Assembly (NCBI GenBank): GCA_900770275.1
Contig: CAAGJS010000109.1
Location: forward strand, 1 to 13,963
DNA length: 13,963 nt
Direction: 5' to 3'
Source: Erysipelotrichaceae bacterium
Lineage (GTDB): Bacteria; Bacillota_I; Bacilli_A; Erysipelotrichales; Erysipelotrichaceae
Of this stretch, positions 13,253 through 13,963 are shown piece by piece. Below the pieces are notes generated by a model. It saw only the letters and a list, made by a program, of their open reading frames with translations, had not been told where the DNA came from and did no database searches. The position numbers and the translations under genes were made by a program. How positions within the stretch are numbered: position 1 is the first letter of the stretch; every line of letters begins with the position of its first letter.

Positions 13253-13963
13253 TTAACAGCAGCACGATTCCCCATCATGCCCGCAGCCGCCATCATGGTG
13301 CTCACCATGATGATCACATGTGACATCTTCCTGATACTGCAGATTTCCGGCAAGTAACGCATCCACTGCCGCGTCCGCATCACCGCTGCAGCCGCCATAG
13401 AAACGGATTCCCATCGCATTCAGCGCATTCTGCGCACCCATGCCACAGCCGCCGCAGATCAGAACATCTGCTCCAAGAGCGGACAGAACACCAGCCAGAG
13501 CACCGTGCCCCTGCCCGTTCGTACTCACGACACTGCTCGAAACCACTTTTCCATTTTCAACGTCGTAGACCTTGAACCATTCCGTCCTTCCAAAATGCTG
13601 AAAGATCTCCTTCGACTCCGGATCATACGTAACTACAATCTTCATTTTCCCTTTTCCTTTCCTGTCTGCCAATGAACCGATTCTCTTCACCGATCTTCCG
13701 CCGCAGCACCCGCAGCTCTCATCTTCTTCCAGAACCACATTGCCCCCGCTGATGATCAGCGTCCTTCCATAAACCAGCGCCTGCGCAATCTTCTGATGCG
13801 CAGCGCCAAGTATGTTCTGAAACGTACTGCGGCTCACATTCATTGCCCGCGCACACTCCGACTGATCCAGCTGCACATCATCCGCAAGGCGCACCGCCTC
13901 CAGTTCATCAAGCGTTAGCTGAATACTCTGCGACGACTTTTCTTCCGGCTCAAACCGGCAGCA
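13253..13963 (-). CDS. DUF134-NifX fusion protein, 5' end beyond the window
   Basis: Two-domain protein; 236 codons are visible and the N-terminus lies off the right edge. The first part is a DUF134 domain, a sigma-region-4-like helix-turn-helix: CCRFEP, then LTLDELEAVRLADD, SECARAMNVSRSTFQNIL and ALVYGRTLIISGGN. A Cys-rich linker (CGCCGG) follows. The second part is a dinitrogenase Fe-Mo cofactor (NifX/NifB C-terminal, PF02579) domain: MKIVVTYDPESKEIFQHFG, DVLICGGCGMGAQNAL, GIRFYGGCSGDADAAVDALL. The tail is rich in Cys and His and ends in CCC. Such proteins occur in anaerobes without nitrogenase and are thought to handle metal clusters; their function is not established. An internal ATG at 13645 with AAGGA and AGGG upstream could give a free NifX-like domain of 130 aa. 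The GTG at 13894 is internal, not the start. Confidence 0.9.
   Translation of the reverse strand, partial: CCRFEPEEKSSQSIQLTLDELEAVRLADDVQLDQSECARAMNVSRSTFQNILGAAHQKIAQALVYGRTLIISGGNVVLEEDESCGCCGGRSVKRIGSLADRKGKGKMKIVVTYDPESKEIFQHFGRTEWFKVYDVENGKVVSSSVVSTNGQGHGALAGVLSALGADVLICGGCGMGAQNALNAMGIRFYGGCSGDADAAVDALLAGNLQYQEDVTCDHHGEHHDGGCGHDGESCCC

Noticed and set aside
1..13963. CRISPR arrays, insertion sequences or phage genes
   Set aside because: No direct repeat array, transposase, integrase or terminal inverted repeats were seen on reading either strand.

Overview
The window suggests an anaerobic, low-to-moderate-GC Bacillota (Firmicutes) chromosome. Reasons: strong GGAGG-type ribosome binding sites, tRNA genes with encoded CCA, a Gram-positive style ROK glucokinase, alanine racemase, HydF (an [FeFe]-hydrogenase maturase of anaerobes), and a DUF134-NifX type protein. 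An Erysipelotrichia- or Clostridia-like gut anaerobe would fit, but the family-level guess is inference. Every supported gene lies on the minus strand, so transcription runs from right to left. The region reads as ordinary core chromosome; no insertion sequence, phage gene or CRISPR array was seen.

Layout from right to left (direction of transcription). (a) 13963-13253: 5'-truncated DUF134-NifX fusion with a Cys/His-rich tail. (b) 13233-11364: promoter-like signals with an embedded palindrome, an intrinsic terminator touching the 5' end of tRNA-Arg(UCG), then argS, ending at a strong hairpin terminator (11284-11308). (c) 11255-6702: a good promoter followed by a MATE efflux protein, a FecCD-type permease, its ATPase and hydF, the last three coupled by stop/start overlaps. 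(d) 6623-4791: ROK glucokinase and a membrane-anchored metallophosphoesterase. (e) 4760-4183: promoter, a five-gene tRNA cluster (Val-Thr-Tyr-Lys-Gly) and a terminator. (f) 4104-2948: alanine racemase and its terminator. (g) 2834-1: ferrous-iron uptake operon, with promoter and overlapping palindromic operator, a short DtxR-like winged-helix protein, two tandem FeoA proteins and FeoB (3' end outside the window).

The genes combine translation (six tRNAs, ArgRS), cell wall precursor supply (Alr), sugar phosphorylation (ROK kinase) and a recurring iron/metal-cluster theme (Feo operon, HydF, NifX-like protein, FecCD/ATPase pair). The features most worth a second look are the HTH-only DtxR-like protein with its operator pair, the terminator/palindrome arrangement in front of tRNA-Arg-argS, the HydF with Gln in place of a conserved His, a tRNA-Gly whose T-loop has C at position 55, and the transporter-hydF operon without a substrate-binding protein.
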